DNA of 64,000 bases, from assembly GCA_000985875.1 (NCBI GenBank), contig CCRI01000004.1, positions 186,001 to 250,000 on the forward strand, given 5' to 3'. This DNA is from Neorhizobium galegae bv. officinalis. GTDB lineage: Bacteria; Pseudomonadota; Alphaproteobacteria; Rhizobiales; Rhizobiaceae. Shown in pieces: positions 17,462 to 25,277 of the stretch. A program made the position numbers and the translations under genes. Positions within the stretch are counted from its first letter, which is position 1. Each line of letters opens with the position of its first letter. The notes below the pieces were generated by a model. It was given only the letters and a program-made list of their open reading frames with translations, was not told the DNA's origin and made no database searches.

Positions 17462-18505
17462 ATGGACGCCATGCTCACCACGATCGACATCGATCAGGAT
17501 TCCCTCAAGACCATCGGCCTTACCTATGTCAGCGATATGGAGCCTGGCATCCGTCGGCTCAGGCGCGGCAAAGGCTTCACCTACCGGCTGCCGGACGGCA
17601 CTTTGCTCTCCGACCCGGAGCATCGCTTGCGGATCGCGTCGCTCGGTCTGCCGCCCGCCTATGATAATGTGTGGATCTGTCTCGATCCCCGCGGGCATCT
17701 TCAGGCCACCGGCTACGATTCTCGCGGCCGCAAGCAGTATCGTTATCATCCCGACTGGCAGAACTTTCGCAGCGAACGCAAGTTCGATCAACTCGCCCGG
17801 TTCGGAGAGGCTCTGCCCCGCATCCGCCGCAAGGCGAAGCGCGACCTCGAGCTTGGCCTCGACAAATCCGATGCGGTGATCGCCGCATTGGTGGCCCTGA
17901 TGGACGCTACCCATCTGCGGGTCGGCAACCGTCTTTATGCCAAGGAGAACAAGACCTACGGCGCCACCACGCTCCTGAAGCGCCACATGAGGCTGTCCGG
18001 CGAGGCGATCATGCTGCGTTTCGTCGCCAAGGGCGGCCGGCGCGTGCAGCACACGCTGAAACATCCCCGCCTGCAGCGCATCCTGGAAGAAATCGCCGAC
18101 CTGCCGGGCCGGCAGCTATTTTCCTGGCCGGATGAGCAAGGTGTGCCGCGTTCGGTCGATTCGGGCCGGCTCAACGCCTATCTTGCCAATGCCGCAGGCT
18201 TCGCCGTTTCGGCCAAGACGTTTCGAACCTGGGGCGGCAGTCTCGCAGCACTGATGGCGGCCTGGGAAGTGGTGGAGGGAGAGGGCCGGCGCCCGAAGAT
18301 TAAGGCGATGTGCAAGGCGGCGGCGGAAGCCCTGCACAACACGCCGGCGGTCTGCCGTTCAAGCTACATCCACCCGAGCATTCTGGCACTCTCGGAGGAT
18401 ATCTCGCCGCTGGAAAAAGTGATGCAGGACAAGGTGGCGCTGACGCGGCCGAAGGAATTGCGTGCCAACGAAAGGCGGCTTCTCGCCTTTCTGAAGCAGG
18501 CCTAG
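17462..18505 (+). CDS. DNA topoisomerase IB (poxvirus-like bacterial type)
   Basis: Relaxes supercoils by making a transient 3'-phosphotyrosyl nick; 347 residues, the normal size of bacterial IB enzymes. Visible catalytic residues: Arg in LRVGNRLY, Lys in ENKTYG, Arg in KTFRTWGGS and the nucleophile Tyr302 in SYIHPSI. ATG 17462 and ATG 17471 are both possible starts; there is no ribosome-binding site for either, and the EcfG-type promoter implies a leaderless or nearly leaderless message. Its place next to general-stress and end-joining genes suggests a role in stress survival (inference). Confidence 0.9.
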   Translation: MDAMLTTIDIDQDSLKTIGLTYVSDMEPGIRRLRRGKGFTYRLPDGTLLSDPEHRLRIASLGLPPAYDNVWICLDPRGHLQATGYDSRGRKQYRYHPDWQNFRSERKFDQLARFGEALPRIRRKAKRDLELGLDKSDAVIAALVALMDATHLRVGNRLYAKENKTYGATTLLKRHMRLSGEAIMLRFVAKGGRRVQHTLKHPRLQRILEEIADLPGRQLFSWPDEQGVPRSVDSGRLNAYLANAAGFAVSAKTFRTWGGSLAALMAAWEVVEGEGRRPKIKAMCKAAAEALHNTPAVCRSSYIHPSILALSEDISPLEKVMQDKVALTRPKELRANERRLLAFLKQA

Positions 18506-18564
18506 ACTTCCGTGTCGGCCGCCCGCGAGGAGGGTGCGGACGGCCGGAGCCGAGCTACGTCAAG

Positions 18565-19125
18565 TTACGCGGCCCGGCGATTGAGGCGCCCTTCCTGGAC
18601 TTCCTCGACGATCTTCGCCACGAATTGCGGCAGATCTTCAGGCGAGCGCGAGGTGATGATGCCGTTGTCGACCACCACGGCCTCATCCTTCCAGGATGCG
18701 CCGGCATTGCGGATGTCTGTTCGGATCGAATGGTAGGAGGTCGCCTTGCGGCCGCGAAGGGCATCGGCCTCCACCAGCAGCCATGGTCCATGGCAGATCG
18801 CCGCGACCGGCTTGCCGCTTTTCACGAAGTCCCGCACGACCTTCATCGCATCTTCGTTGTCACGCAGGATGTCGGGGTTGATCTGGCCGCCCGGCAATAC
18901 GAGGGCATCGAAGTCCTCCGCCTTGACGTTTCTGGCCTCCAGATCGACCGGGACGCTATCGCCCCAGTTCTTCTTGTCCCAGCTTTTGATCTCGCCCGCC
19001 TTGATGGACGCGATCTTGACGCCGGCTCCGCGTTTTTTCAGTTCCTCCAGCGGGACGCGCAGTTCCGATCGCTCATAGCCGTCGGCCGCGAGGATCAGGA
19101 TGTTGGCGGACTCGATGGTGGTCAT
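18565..19125 (-). CDS. PfpI/DJ-1 superfamily protein (YhbO-like)
   Basis: 186-residue cytoplasmic protein of the DJ-1/PfpI family: ILAADGYERSELRVPLEELK at the N-terminus, VLPGGQINPDILR, and the nucleophile elbow AAICHGPW with Cys111. Family members act as deglycases, chaperones or proteases and are stress-induced. The ATG at 19125 is preceded by AAGGAGACCAGC; longer in-frame starts lack such a site. It follows the 65-residue gene by 52 bases on the same strand, probably under the same EcfG-type promoter. Convergent with topoisomerase IB. Confidence 0.88.
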   Translation of the reverse strand: MTTIESANILILAADGYERSELRVPLEELKKRGAGVKIASIKAGEIKSWDKKNWGDSVPVDLEARNVKAEDFDALVLPGGQINPDILRDNEDAMKVVRDFVKSGKPVAAICHGPWLLVEADALRGRKATSYHSIRTDIRNAGASWKDEAVVVDNGIITSRSPEDLPQFVAKIVEEVQEGRLNRRAA

Positions 19126-19177
19126 GCTGGTCTCCTTGTTGTTGTAAGTTCCGTTGTTCGCAGGATTTCGACCGGCC

Positions 19178-19375
19178 TCAGAGCCGGCCGGTGGAGAGGT
19201 CCCGGCCGTTGATGGAGGCGGGGACGCTGATTTCCTCACGGGGCGATTTGGGTAACGGAAGGACCACGGCATCAGGCACGACGACCTGCAGTTCCTCCGG
19301 ATGGGCCACGGCGAAAGTTTTCTTCTGGTGAGTGCCGGTGAGCCTGTCTCTGAGCATTTTTAGAAAGTGTCTCAT
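19178..19375 (-). CDS. small protein of unknown function, stress-promoter driven
   Basis: 65 residues, basic N-terminus (MRHFLKMLRDRL) and a Pro-rich C-terminal half; no membrane segment. I do not recognise it. GGGAGAAG lies five bases before the ATG at 19375, which decides this start over a longer open frame. First gene before the PfpI-like gene, and a GGAAC-N16-GGTT element lies 51 bases upstream. Confidence 0.6.
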   Translation of the reverse strand: MRHFLKMLRDRLTGTHQKKTFAVAHPEELQVVVPDAVVLPLPKSPREEISVPASINGRDLSTGRL

Positions 19376-19425
19376 AATCTTCTCCCGTCGCGAATGCTGG
19401 GCGAGTGCCCGTTCACAGGGGAGCA

Positions 19426-19450
19426 AACCCATCGTCGGAGGATTGGTTCC
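19426..19450 (-). promoter_or_regulatory. EcfG-type promoter for the 65-residue gene and PfpI gene
   Basis: On the minus strand GGAAC (19450-19446), 16 bases, then GGTT (19429-19426). Divergent from the exact EcfG site at 19491-19515, with 40 bases between the two -35 boxes. Confidence 0.65.
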
Positions 19451-19490
19451 AACTTTTTCACAGTCGGTTACATAAAGTTATCCGCCGACT

Positions 19491-19515
19491 GGAACAAAAT
19501 TTCCGATAGTACGTT
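19491..19515 (+). promoter_or_regulatory. EcfG-type promoter for the cytochrome c gene
   Basis: GGAAC (19491-19495), 16 bases, CGTT (19512-19515): exact consensus. It implies a leader of about 145 bases before the cytochrome ATG at 19667; I see no other convincing gene in that leader. Confidence 0.75.
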
Positions 19516-19666
19516 CGGTCCCAAATTTTCCCGGCTCTCTTGCTGAAGCCCAATCTTCGGCCTTCGGCGTGCCGCTTTCCCTTTCTTTCCATCCGCTTTA
19601 CGGTGAAAGGCCGAGACACCTGCCGTGCCGAACAGCGCCGGGCCGCGGCTTTGGGAGGAGGAGTGG

Positions 19667-20731
19667 ATGACGATCCGCTGGAAATATCTCGCGATCCTGG
19701 TGATCGTGGCGCCGCTTCTGGGGCTCGGATTCGCCTGGTCCGGGCTGATGAGCGTCAAGGCGAGCACCGGCCATTGGGCGGTGACCGACTGGTTCCTGCA
19801 CTGGGTGATGCGCAATTCCATCCGTACCGCGGCTTTTTCCATCGAAGTACCGCCGCTCGACAACCCGGCGCTGCTGCCGGGGGCGGCCGGGCATTTCGAG
19901 ACCGGCTGCGCCATCTGTCATGGCTCGCCGGCACAGGGGCGCTCCGGCGCTGTGTTCGCCATGCTGCCGCCGCCGCCGGATTTGAAGACGGTGGTTCCCG
20001 GCTGGAGCGACGCGCAGCTCTTCGAGATCGTCAAGCACGGCGTGCGCTTCACCGGCATGCCGGCCTGGCCGTCGCAGGTGCGCGACGACGAGGTTTGGGA
20101 CATGGTGGCGTTTCTGCGCAAGCTGCCGGGCATGGACGGCGATGCCTATCTGCAGGCGTCCGGCCTGCATGGCATCGGCACCGCGGGCGAAGTGTCGCCG
20201 CTGCCGATCACCTGCGAGAGCTGTCATGCGGAAAAGCGGCTCAACGGCAACAGCGTCATACCGCGGCTCGCCGGGCAGTCGGAAGCCTACCTGCTCAACA
20301 GCCTGCGCGCCTACGCGCATGGTGAGCGGGCGAGCGGTATCATGAAGGTCGCGGTCGGTACCTTGGCGGAGGAAGGCCTGCCGGAGCTTGCGGCCTATTA
20401 TGCCAAACAGGCGAGACCGCAAAGGCCTTCGGTGCCGGTTGACTTGCAGCTCGTGGAAAGGGGCCGCGAGATCGCGGAAAGGGGAAGAGCGGCAGACAAA
20501 ATTCCCGCCTGCCTCAGTTGCCACGAAAAGCCCGGCGGCAATCCTGCCTATCCGCGCATCTCGGGTCAAAACGCCCCTTATCTGGAGCGCCAACTCCGCC
20601 TGTTCCACGCAGGTGTGCGAGGCGGGTCTTCCTTCAGCCACCTTATGACCGAGGTGGCAAAAAACTTGAATGAAGAAGATTTTGCCGCTCTCGCGGCCTT
20701 CTTTGCCGGCCGCGAGAGCAATGGGCCCTAG
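19667..20731 (+). CDS. membrane-anchored tri-haem cytochrome c
   Basis: 354 residues. One uncleaved N-terminal membrane segment (about residues 7-28) followed by three c-type haem motifs: CAICH (81-85), CESCH (183-187) and CLSCH (282-286). The protein would sit on the periplasmic face and carry electrons. Each haem domain is of the class I type with a later Met that could be the second ligand (GMPAWP in the first). ATG 19667 follows GGAGGAGG; the in-frame GTG 19625 is less likely. An exact EcfG-type promoter lies upstream. Partner oxidase or dehydrogenase not in the window, apart from the PQQ dehydrogenase at 36-38 kb. Confidence 0.88.
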   Translation: MTIRWKYLAILVIVAPLLGLGFAWSGLMSVKASTGHWAVTDWFLHWVMRNSIRTAAFSIEVPPLDNPALLPGAAGHFETGCAICHGSPAQGRSGAVFAMLPPPPDLKTVVPGWSDAQLFEIVKHGVRFTGMPAWPSQVRDDEVWDMVAFLRKLPGMDGDAYLQASGLHGIGTAGEVSPLPITCESCHAEKRLNGNSVIPRLAGQSEAYLLNSLRAYAHGERASGIMKVAVGTLAEEGLPELAAYYAKQARPQRPSVPVDLQLVERGREIAERGRAADKIPACLSCHEKPGGNPAYPRISGQNAPYLERQLRLFHAGVRGGSSFSHLMTEVAKNLNEEDFAALAAFFAGRESNGP

Positions 20732-20765
20732 ATCAGGGCCTCTCTCCTCCCCAGGAGCTTAAAAT

Positions 20766-20843
20766 TCAGACGGGGATGACCATCATGTAGCAGGCGGCGA
20801 TCACCAGAACAAAGCCTGCTGCTTCTACCCATTCTCTGACCAT
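20766..20843 (-). CDS. 25-residue membrane peptide under stress promoter
   Basis: Very short gene: MVREWVEAAGF followed by a hydrophobic stretch (VLVIAACYMMVIPV), a single membrane segment. The ATG at 20843 is preceded by ATGGAGGCGACG, and an exact GGAAC-N16-CGTT promoter on the same strand lies 30 bases upstream of the start. These two signals are the reason to call it. No family recognised. Comparable with other tiny stress-induced membrane peptides in bacteria (general knowledge). Confidence 0.55.
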   Translation of the reverse strand: MVREWVEAAGFVLVIAACYMMVIPV

Positions 20844-20872
20844 CGTCGCCTCCATCGCTTCGGTCTTGAATG

Positions 20873-20897
20873 AACGAGAAAGTCGCATTGTAGTTCC
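20873..20897 (-). promoter_or_regulatory. EcfG-type promoter for the 25-residue peptide gene
   Basis: Minus strand GGAAC (20897-20893), 16 bases, CGTT (20876-20873): exact consensus. The only start codon with a ribosome-binding site just downstream is that of the 25-residue peptide. Confidence 0.75.
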
Positions 20898-20959
20898 ACG
20901 AAATGGCCATAAACGTGGCGGGATCGCCTTAAATGTGACCTGGCACGGTTAACGGGGCA

Positions 20960-21226
20960 TCAATTCTCGTCGGCCGCAGCCCTTGCGCGCGCGGCGTCCA
21001 GGATCGACCGAACCTCGCGCGCAGCGGAATTCTCGATCGCAAATGCGCCCTCAGGCAACAGGCCGGGGTCCTCCTCGTTGTCCTTGAACGTAGCGTCGTC
21101 GCGCAGCCGCTTGAGGAGTGACGTAATGGTCACTTCGCCCCCGATCATTGCGGACAAGAGTTCGATCAGCAGTTCTCGGTGCGCGTTCAAGCGCCCCTCC
21201 AGGTCAAGCGGGGTCAGTGTCGACAT
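20960..21226 (-). CDS. small protein of unknown function
   Basis: 88 residues, helical-looking and acidic, no membrane segment or signal peptide. I do not recognise a family. AGAAGGAGGAAACG, a very strong ribosome-binding site, precedes the ATG at 21226. Divergent from the 95-residue gene at 21339. No EcfG-type element was found for it on its own strand. Confidence 0.65.
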   Translation of the reverse strand: MSTLTPLDLEGRLNAHRELLIELLSAMIGGEVTITSLLKRLRDDATFKDNEEDPGLLPEGAFAIENSAAREVRSILDAARARAAADEN

Positions 21227-21285
21227 CGTTTCCTCCTTCTCCCGTGCTTCGCTTCTTCAAGGAGATAGCGGAGGTTCGAGCGGAG

Positions 21286-21310
21286 GGAACAATCGACCCA
21301 GCCGAAAGTT
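21286..21310 (+). promoter_or_regulatory. candidate EcfG-type promoter for the 95-residue gene and lipoprotein
   Basis: GGAAC (21286-21290), 16 bases, AGTT (21307-21310). The first -10 base deviates from CGTT. About 28 bases separate it from the 95-residue gene start. Confidence 0.45.
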
Positions 21311-21338
21311 CAACTTCAGCAGTACATGGAGGAAGACC

Positions 21339-21626
21339 ATGGCAGAATTCGCCAGACCGAAAGGCAGTCAGGGCCCGCGCGATGCGCGCGACCGGCTGAT
21401 CCTCGCCCTTTACGCCCAGTTGAAGGCCGAACGACAAACCCGTGAGGCGCTGGAATACGTCATTCGCAACGGCGCGCTGGCGCCTGAAGTGCTGGAAGCC
21501 ATTGGAGGGGACCCCATCCCGGCTGCAACCGCGGAGGACGTCGCTGCGGTCGAAAAGGTGATCGCGCTCGACGCGCGTCGCCGGCAGGCCGCGTTTCGCA
21601 AGTCAGATGGAGAAGGCCAGACATGA
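21339..21626 (+). CDS. small protein of unknown function
   Basis: 95 residues, hydrophilic and mostly helical in appearance (DRLILALYAQLKAERQTREA). No family recognised. ATG 21339 follows TGGAGGAAGACC; the frame is open further upstream without a comparable site. It overlaps the lipoprotein gene by four bases (ATGA), so the pair is coupled. Confidence 0.65.
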   Translation: MAEFARPKGSQGPRDARDRLILALYAQLKAERQTREALEYVIRNGALAPEVLEAIGGDPIPAATAEDVAAVEKVIALDARRRQAAFRKSDGEGQT

Positions 21627-21868
21627 AGAGTTTCGTTGTTGCGCTGTCGACCGTCGTGCTTTTGAGCGCCTGTAGCGACAGCGGCGATAAACAGAGCGAT
21701 CCGATCAACAACACGCCGCCGCAACAATCCAACAATACGGCACCTGCGGATCGCAGCCCGTCGCCGCAGACGGGAACGGGCGGCCAGAGCCCCGCGACAT
21801 CGCCATCCGGAACCACCAATACGACACCGGGTAATCCGCGGCCGGCGTCCGGATCGGGCAATCCATAG
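21623..21868 (+). CDS. small lipoprotein with Pro/Ser/Thr/Asn-rich tail
   Basis: 81 residues. Signal peptide with lipobox LLSAC (Cys17 to be lipidated), then an extended low-complexity tail rich in Ser, Thr, Asn, Pro, Gln and Gly that is likely disordered in the periplasm. It overlaps the preceding gene by four bases. Function unknown; probably an envelope stress protein by context. Confidence 0.7.
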   Translation: MKSFVVALSTVVLLSACSDSGDKQSDPINNTPPQQSNNTAPADRSPSPQTGTGGQSPATSPSGTTNTTPGNPRPASGSGNP

Positions 21869-21940
21869 TTTTCCTCAAGGAGCAGGGAACGAAATGCTGT
21901 GCCGCACCATTATGACGCCAGTGTTTTAATTGGGTGCGGC

Positions 21941-24019
21941 ATGGATACGAAATCAAACCACTTTGTCATCGAGCGAGGCTCCTGGCTTCAGCTCGGAGCC
22001 AATTTTGACGGCGAGGGTGTCAACTTCGCGATTTTCTCGGCCCATGCGGAACGGGTGGAGCTTTGCCTCTACGACCCGAGCGGCAAGATAGAGATCGCAA
22101 GGTTTGATCTCCCGGAATACACCCATGAAATCTGGCATGGCTACGTGCCCGGATTGAAGGCAGGCTGCCTCTACGGCTTTCGGGTCCACGGCCCGTACGA
22201 CCCGGAAAACGGCCACCGGTTCAACCCGAACAAGCTGCTGATCGACCCCTATGCGCGCGAATTCGTCGGCGACGTCAACTGGAACGAGGCGCATTTCGCC
22301 TATGACCTTCTGCACGAGGACAAGGATCTGACTTTCGACGAGCGCGACAGCGCGCCGTTCATGCCGAAATGCCGGGTCATCGATCCGAACGAATTCGACT
22401 GGCAGGACCAGAACCGGCCAAACATCCCGTGGCCGGCAACGATCGTCTACGAAACCCACGTGAAGGGTTTCACCCAGCTCAATCCGGGCATTCCGAACGA
22501 CCTGCGCGGCACATTCGAGGGCATGGGCCACAAGGCGTCGGTAGAGTACATCAAGAGCCTCGGCATCACCTCGGTCGAGCTTATGCCGGTCCATTATTTC
22601 CCAGACGATCAGCACCTGCTCGACAAGGGTCTGCACAATTTCTGGGGCTACAACACGCTCGGCTTTTTCGCGCCTGCTTCCCGCTATTACGGCCCGAAGG
22701 GCATCCAGGGCTTTCGCGACATGGTGCGGTCGTTCCACGATGCCGGCATCGAGGTCATCCTCGACGTGGTCTACAACCACACGGCCGAGGGCAACGAGCT
22801 CGGGCCGACGCTGTCCTTCAAGGGTATCGATAATTACTCCTATTACCGGACCATGCCCGACCAGCATCGCTACTACATTAACGACACAGGCACCGGGAAC
22901 ACCGTCAATACCTCGCATCCGCGCGTGCTGCAGCTGATCATGGATTCGCTGCGCTATTGGACCGAGAGCATGCATGTCGACGGATTCCGTTTCGACCTTG
23001 GCACGATCCTCGGCCGCGAGCCGCAGGGTTTCGACGAGCGCGGCGGTTTCTTCGACGCGATCACCCAGGATCCGGTGCTTTCCAAGGTGAAGCTGATCGG
23101 CGAGCCGTGGGACATTGGCCCCGGCGGTTATCAGGTCGGCGGTTTCCCGCCCGGCTGGGCAGAATGGAACGACAAATATCGCGACACGGTGCGCGAATAC
23201 TGGAAGGGCACCAATGTCTCGACGGATTTCGCCGCCCGCCTGCTCGGCTCCGGCGATCTCTACGACCAGCGCGGCCGCCGCCCGTGGGCGAGCGTCAACT
23301 TTATCGCCGCACATGACGGCTTCACGCTGAACGATCTCGTCTCCTACAACGAGAAGCACAACGAGGCGAACGGCGAGGACAATAACGACGGCCACAACGA
23401 CAACCGCAGCTACAATTACGGTGCGGAGGGACCGACCGAGGACGAGGGCATCAACGCGGTGCGCGATCGCCAGAAGCGCAATTTCCTCGCCACCCTGTTC
23501 TTCTCTCATGGCACACCGATGCTGCTCGCCGGCGACGAGTTCGGCCGAAGCCAGATGGGCAATAACAACGGCTATTGCCAGGACAGCGACATTTCCTGGG
23601 TTCATTGGGAGGATCTTCCCGAGACCTGTGAGGAGCTCCGCGAGTTTACCCGCCAGATCATCAAGCTGCGACGCGAACAGCCCTTGCTGCGTCGCGAGAA
23701 CTGGCGCGACGGCCTGGAGATCAAATGGTTCAACGCCGGCGGCGGTTTTCAGACGCCGGAGCAGTGGGACGAGGGTTCCACACTCGGCCTCCATATCGGC
23801 CGAACCGATCTTCGGGAAGAGGCGGGCGTCTGGCACGACGTGCTGCTGCTTTTTAACCCGTTCGAAGGCAATGTGCCGTTCCGCATCCCGCAGTTCGGCG
23901 AGGGCGGCTGGGTGCTGGAACTCACCACGTCCGACCTTTCCAAACGCGGTCTGGTGATTACAAAGGAAAAGGATTTCGAGCTCGAAGGCCGTAGCCTCGC
24001 GCTCTTCCGCAGGCCCTAG
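21941..24019 (+). CDS. glgX: glycogen debranching enzyme GlgX
   Basis: Hydrolyses alpha-1,6 branches of phosphorylase-trimmed glycogen. 692 residues from ATG 21941. N-terminal CBM48-like domain (LGANFDGEGVNFAIFSAHA), then the GH13 barrel with all motifs intact: DVVYNHTAEGNE, the nucleophile in FRFDLGTILG, the acid/base Glu in LIGEPWDIG and AAHDGFTLNDL with the third Asp; the GlgX marker NEKHNEANGE is present. An in-frame GTG at 21899 would add 14 residues. No clear ribosome-binding site precedes ATG 21941, and a nine-base inverted repeat (TGCCGCACC/GGTGCGGCA, 21900-21908 and 21933-21941) reaches the start codon. glgA follows two genes later on the other strand. Confidence 0.93.
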   Translation: MDTKSNHFVIERGSWLQLGANFDGEGVNFAIFSAHAERVELCLYDPSGKIEIARFDLPEYTHEIWHGYVPGLKAGCLYGFRVHGPYDPENGHRFNPNKLLIDPYAREFVGDVNWNEAHFAYDLLHEDKDLTFDERDSAPFMPKCRVIDPNEFDWQDQNRPNIPWPATIVYETHVKGFTQLNPGIPNDLRGTFEGMGHKASVEYIKSLGITSVELMPVHYFPDDQHLLDKGLHNFWGYNTLGFFAPASRYYGPKGIQGFRDMVRSFHDAGIEVILDVVYNHTAEGNELGPTLSFKGIDNYSYYRTMPDQHRYYINDTGTGNTVNTSHPRVLQLIMDSLRYWTESMHVDGFRFDLGTILGREPQGFDERGGFFDAITQDPVLSKVKLIGEPWDIGPGGYQVGGFPPGWAEWNDKYRDTVREYWKGTNVSTDFAARLLGSGDLYDQRGRRPWASVNFIAAHDGFTLNDLVSYNEKHNEANGEDNNDGHNDNRSYNYGAEGPTEDEGINAVRDRQKRNFLATLFFSHGTPMLLAGDEFGRSQMGNNNGYCQDSDISWVHWEDLPETCEELREFTRQIIKLRREQPLLRRENWRDGLEIKWFNAGGGFQTPEQWDEGSTLGLHIGRTDLREEAGVWHDVLLLFNPFEGNVPFRIPQFGEGGWVLELTTSDLSKRGLVITKEKDFELEGRSLALFRRP

Positions 24020-24143
24020 AACGGCTGATTTTGCCTTCGGCAAGATTATCTTCGAGCCGCGGCCTCCCATGCTGCGGCTCTCATCCAAGTCCAGATGCGT
24101 ATTGACAATTATGGAGCGATCCCACTGAACTGGCGCGACTTTT

Positions 24144-25250
24144 GTGGGGCGGAAATATTCGTTGGTGTCAGTAGATTTTCCCGAACAACTCTATGAGGCG
24201 GCGTTCATACCGGAGCTCTGGCCTTCCGTATGCGAAACCATGGCTCGCCTGGCCGGTGCCCATTCCGCGGCCATCGCGACGCTCGACACTGATCATCAGT
24301 ATCGATGGGTCTGCAGCCCCCGCATTCATAAGGCCCTGGTCGATTTCAGCACGAGCGAGATCCGCTACGAGAATATCCGGCCGGAAAGACATATCCAGTC
24401 GAGGAAGTTTGCCTTCCTGCGCGATATCGATCTCATGACGGAAAAGGAAATCGAGGAGGACCCGATCTACAGGGAACGGCTCAGGCCGCTCGGGTTCGGT
24501 TGGACAGCCGGTGACGTGTTGCGGGAGCCTTCAGGACACCTCCTGATCGTGGACCTTCTTCGCGAGACTGCTGCCGGACCTTTCCAGGCGGACGATATGG
24601 CCACCATGAATCGCCTGAAGCCGGATATAACGCGGGCCGCGTGGCTCGCATCCCGCCTGGCTTTCAAACAGGCCCGAAATACCGTCGAAACCCTCGAACT
24701 GATCGGGATGCCGGCCGCCGTTATCGGCGACAATGGCGGCGTCATGGAGGCAAATCCGCAGTTCCAAGGCCTTGGCCCGCAAGTCCTCATCGGCGCCGGC
24801 AACCGGATCAGGCTTTCCAGTGCGTCCGCCGAATTGCTTCTCGGGACATGCATCACGGCCGTGCGCAACGCAGAAGTGCCGACCGTCCAAAGCATCCCCC
24901 TCCCGGCCAGAACCGAAGAGGAGACGCCGTTGATCATCAACGTGGTTCCGATCAAGAAACGGTCGCGCGACATTTTCAACAGATCGCTGGCGGTCCTGCT
25001 CGTCACGAAGGTCGGTTTGAGTGAGACGCTCGATCCCCATGTCCTACAGGGCCTTTTTGACCTCACGCCCGGTGAAGCACGCATCGCATGGGAGATCGGC
25101 TCAGGCGGCACCGTGGACCGAGCGGCCGAAAACCAGGCTATTTCCCGGGAAACCGTGAGGACCTACCTCAAGCGCATCATGATGAAGACCGGTGTCCGGA
25201 CGCAGGCCCAGCTGGTCCTGCTTCTCAGAGGGCTTCCGTTTCTTCGATAG
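24144..25250 (+). CDS. LuxR-type HTH transcriptional regulator
   Basis: About 361-368 residues. The C-terminal LuxR-type helix-turn-helix is clear (LTPGEARIAWEIGSGGTV then AISRETVRTYLKRIMMKTGV). The first 290 residues have no autoinducer-binding signature that I recognise; a PAS-like fold is possible (LIGMPAAVIGDNGGVMEANPQF resembles a PAS start). Start uncertain: GTG 24144 or GTG 24165, neither with a strong ribosome-binding site. It lies alone between glgX and the converging glgA, so a role in carbohydrate storage is only a guess. Confidence 0.75.
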   Translation: MGRKYSLVSVDFPEQLYEAAFIPELWPSVCETMARLAGAHSAAIATLDTDHQYRWVCSPRIHKALVDFSTSEIRYENIRPERHIQSRKFAFLRDIDLMTEKEIEEDPIYRERLRPLGFGWTAGDVLREPSGHLLIVDLLRETAAGPFQADDMATMNRLKPDITRAAWLASRLAFKQARNTVETLELIGMPAAVIGDNGGVMEANPQFQGLGPQVLIGAGNRIRLSSASAELLLGTCITAVRNAEVPTVQSIPLPARTEEETPLIINVVPIKKRSRDIFNRSLAVLLVTKVGLSETLDPHVLQGLFDLTPGEARIAWEIGSGGTVDRAAENQAISRETVRTYLKRIMMKTGVRTQAQLVLLLRGLPFLR

Positions 25251-25277
25251 CGGGTCCCGCTTCGCTCTGGGGTTTAC

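Noticed and set aside
20728..20910. 60-codon minus-strand frame overlapping the 25-residue peptide gene
   Set aside because: It starts upstream of the EcfG -10 box so would not be fully transcribed, and lacks a ribosome-binding site; the 26-codon frame has both.
24031..24052. TTGCC-TTC-GGCAA hairpin after glgX
   Set aside because: Only five base pairs and an interrupted T tract; not listed as a terminator.
21953..24088. Open frame of 711 codons on the minus strand
   Set aside because: Antisense to glgX, whose motifs are intact; high GC codon structure generates long mirror frames. Translation has no recognisable motif.
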